Assembly: GCA_021786655.1 (NCBI GenBank)
Contig: JAJYMU010000215.1
Span: forward strand, 1 to 5,170
Reading direction: 5' to 3'
DNA from: Bacteroidota bacterium
GTDB lineage: Bacteria > Bacteroidota > Ignavibacteria > Ignavibacteriales > Melioribacteraceae
Length of the DNA: 5,170 nucleotides
In this document: piece after piece, positions 5,075 to 5,170 of the stretch
How positions within the stretch are numbered: the first letter of the stretch is position 1
How the letters are laid out: each line of letters starts with the position of its first letter
Made by a program: the position numbers and the translations under genes
The notes under the pieces: model-generated
The model's database searches: none
The model's input: the letters and a program-made list of their open reading frames with translations, nothing else
Told to the model about the DNA's origin: nothing

Positions 5075-5170
5075 ATGGCAGCAAAAGAATATGCAGGCAA
5101 GACAGTTGAACTTGATGCCGACGGAAATTTAGCAAACCAAGCCGACTGGAGTGAAGATATAGCAAAATCC
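5075..5170 (+). CDS. TusE/DsrC/DsvC family sulfur relay protein (3'-partial)
   Basis: Only the first 32 codons are present, beginning MAAKEYAGKTVELDADGNLA and continuing NQADWSEDIAKS. This matches the start of the TusE/DsrC family, which opens with a short strand pair ('G....D.DGFL.....W.E..A'): here GKTVELDADGNL, then the invariant-type Trp in ADWSEDIA. Family members are small (about 105-115 residue) cytoplasmic proteins that carry sulfur as persulfide or trisulfide on C-terminal cysteines, either in tRNA thiolation (TusE) or in sulfite/sulfide metabolism (DsrC). The deciding C-terminal cysteines lie outside the window, so the subtype cannot be assigned. Its place after SQR and DUF1641 genes favours a role in sulfur oxidation or trafficking over tRNA modification. 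Confidence is limited by the short fragment, but the ribosome site and family pattern agree. Confidence 0.8.
   Translation, partial: MAAKEYAGKTVELDADGNLANQADWSEDIAKS

Overview
The window looks like a moderately AT-rich chromosomal segment from a Bacteroidota/Ignavibacteriota-type bacterium. The main clue is the first gene, whose C-terminus is a typical type IX secretion (T9SS) type A sorting domain, with beta-sandwich domains of the kind common in Ignavibacteria surface proteins. Lineage is inferred from gene content only. No rRNA or tRNA gene, CRISPR array or insertion sequence is visible.

Layout, all on the + strand. (1) Positions 2-2398 hold the 3' part of a large secreted multidomain protein whose 5' end lies outside the window. 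It carries two CARDB-like domains, an ILEI/FAM3-like domain and a T9SS sorting domain. (2) Positions 2399-2656 are a 258-bp non-coding gap. Its upstream half shows nothing convincing apart from one copy of a 12-bp motif. Its last ~70 bp hold a second copy of that motif and a strong palindrome. The palindrome overlaps a TTGACA/TTAAAT promoter-like pair and also matches the Fnr consensus TTGAT-N4-ATCAA. (3) Positions 2657 to the window end form a tight apparent operon: a MerR/HspR-type regulator fused to an eight-cysteine 'two-CW'-like domain; a flavoprotein of the sulfide:quinone oxidoreductase (SQR) family; a DUF1641 protein; and the start of a TusE/DsrC-family sulfur-relay protein that runs off the right edge.

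The operon reads as a sulfide or sulfane-sulfur handling module. The SQR homologue would oxidise sulfide (or a related sulfur species) at the membrane and pass electrons to quinone. The DsrC/TusE-like protein would be a thiol carrier for the sulfur produced. DUF1641 is a recurrent but poorly understood partner of such oxidoreductases. The cysteine-rich MerR protein is a good candidate for the redox- or sulfur-responsive switch, probably acting on the palindrome just upstream of its own gene.

The most concrete anomaly is in the DUF1641 gene. It carries a one-base frameshift at a GGG run (4909-4911). Removing one G restores a 235-residue protein ending at 5057, with a conserved-looking C-terminus, instead of the 221-residue product with an unrelated basic tail that ends at 5014.
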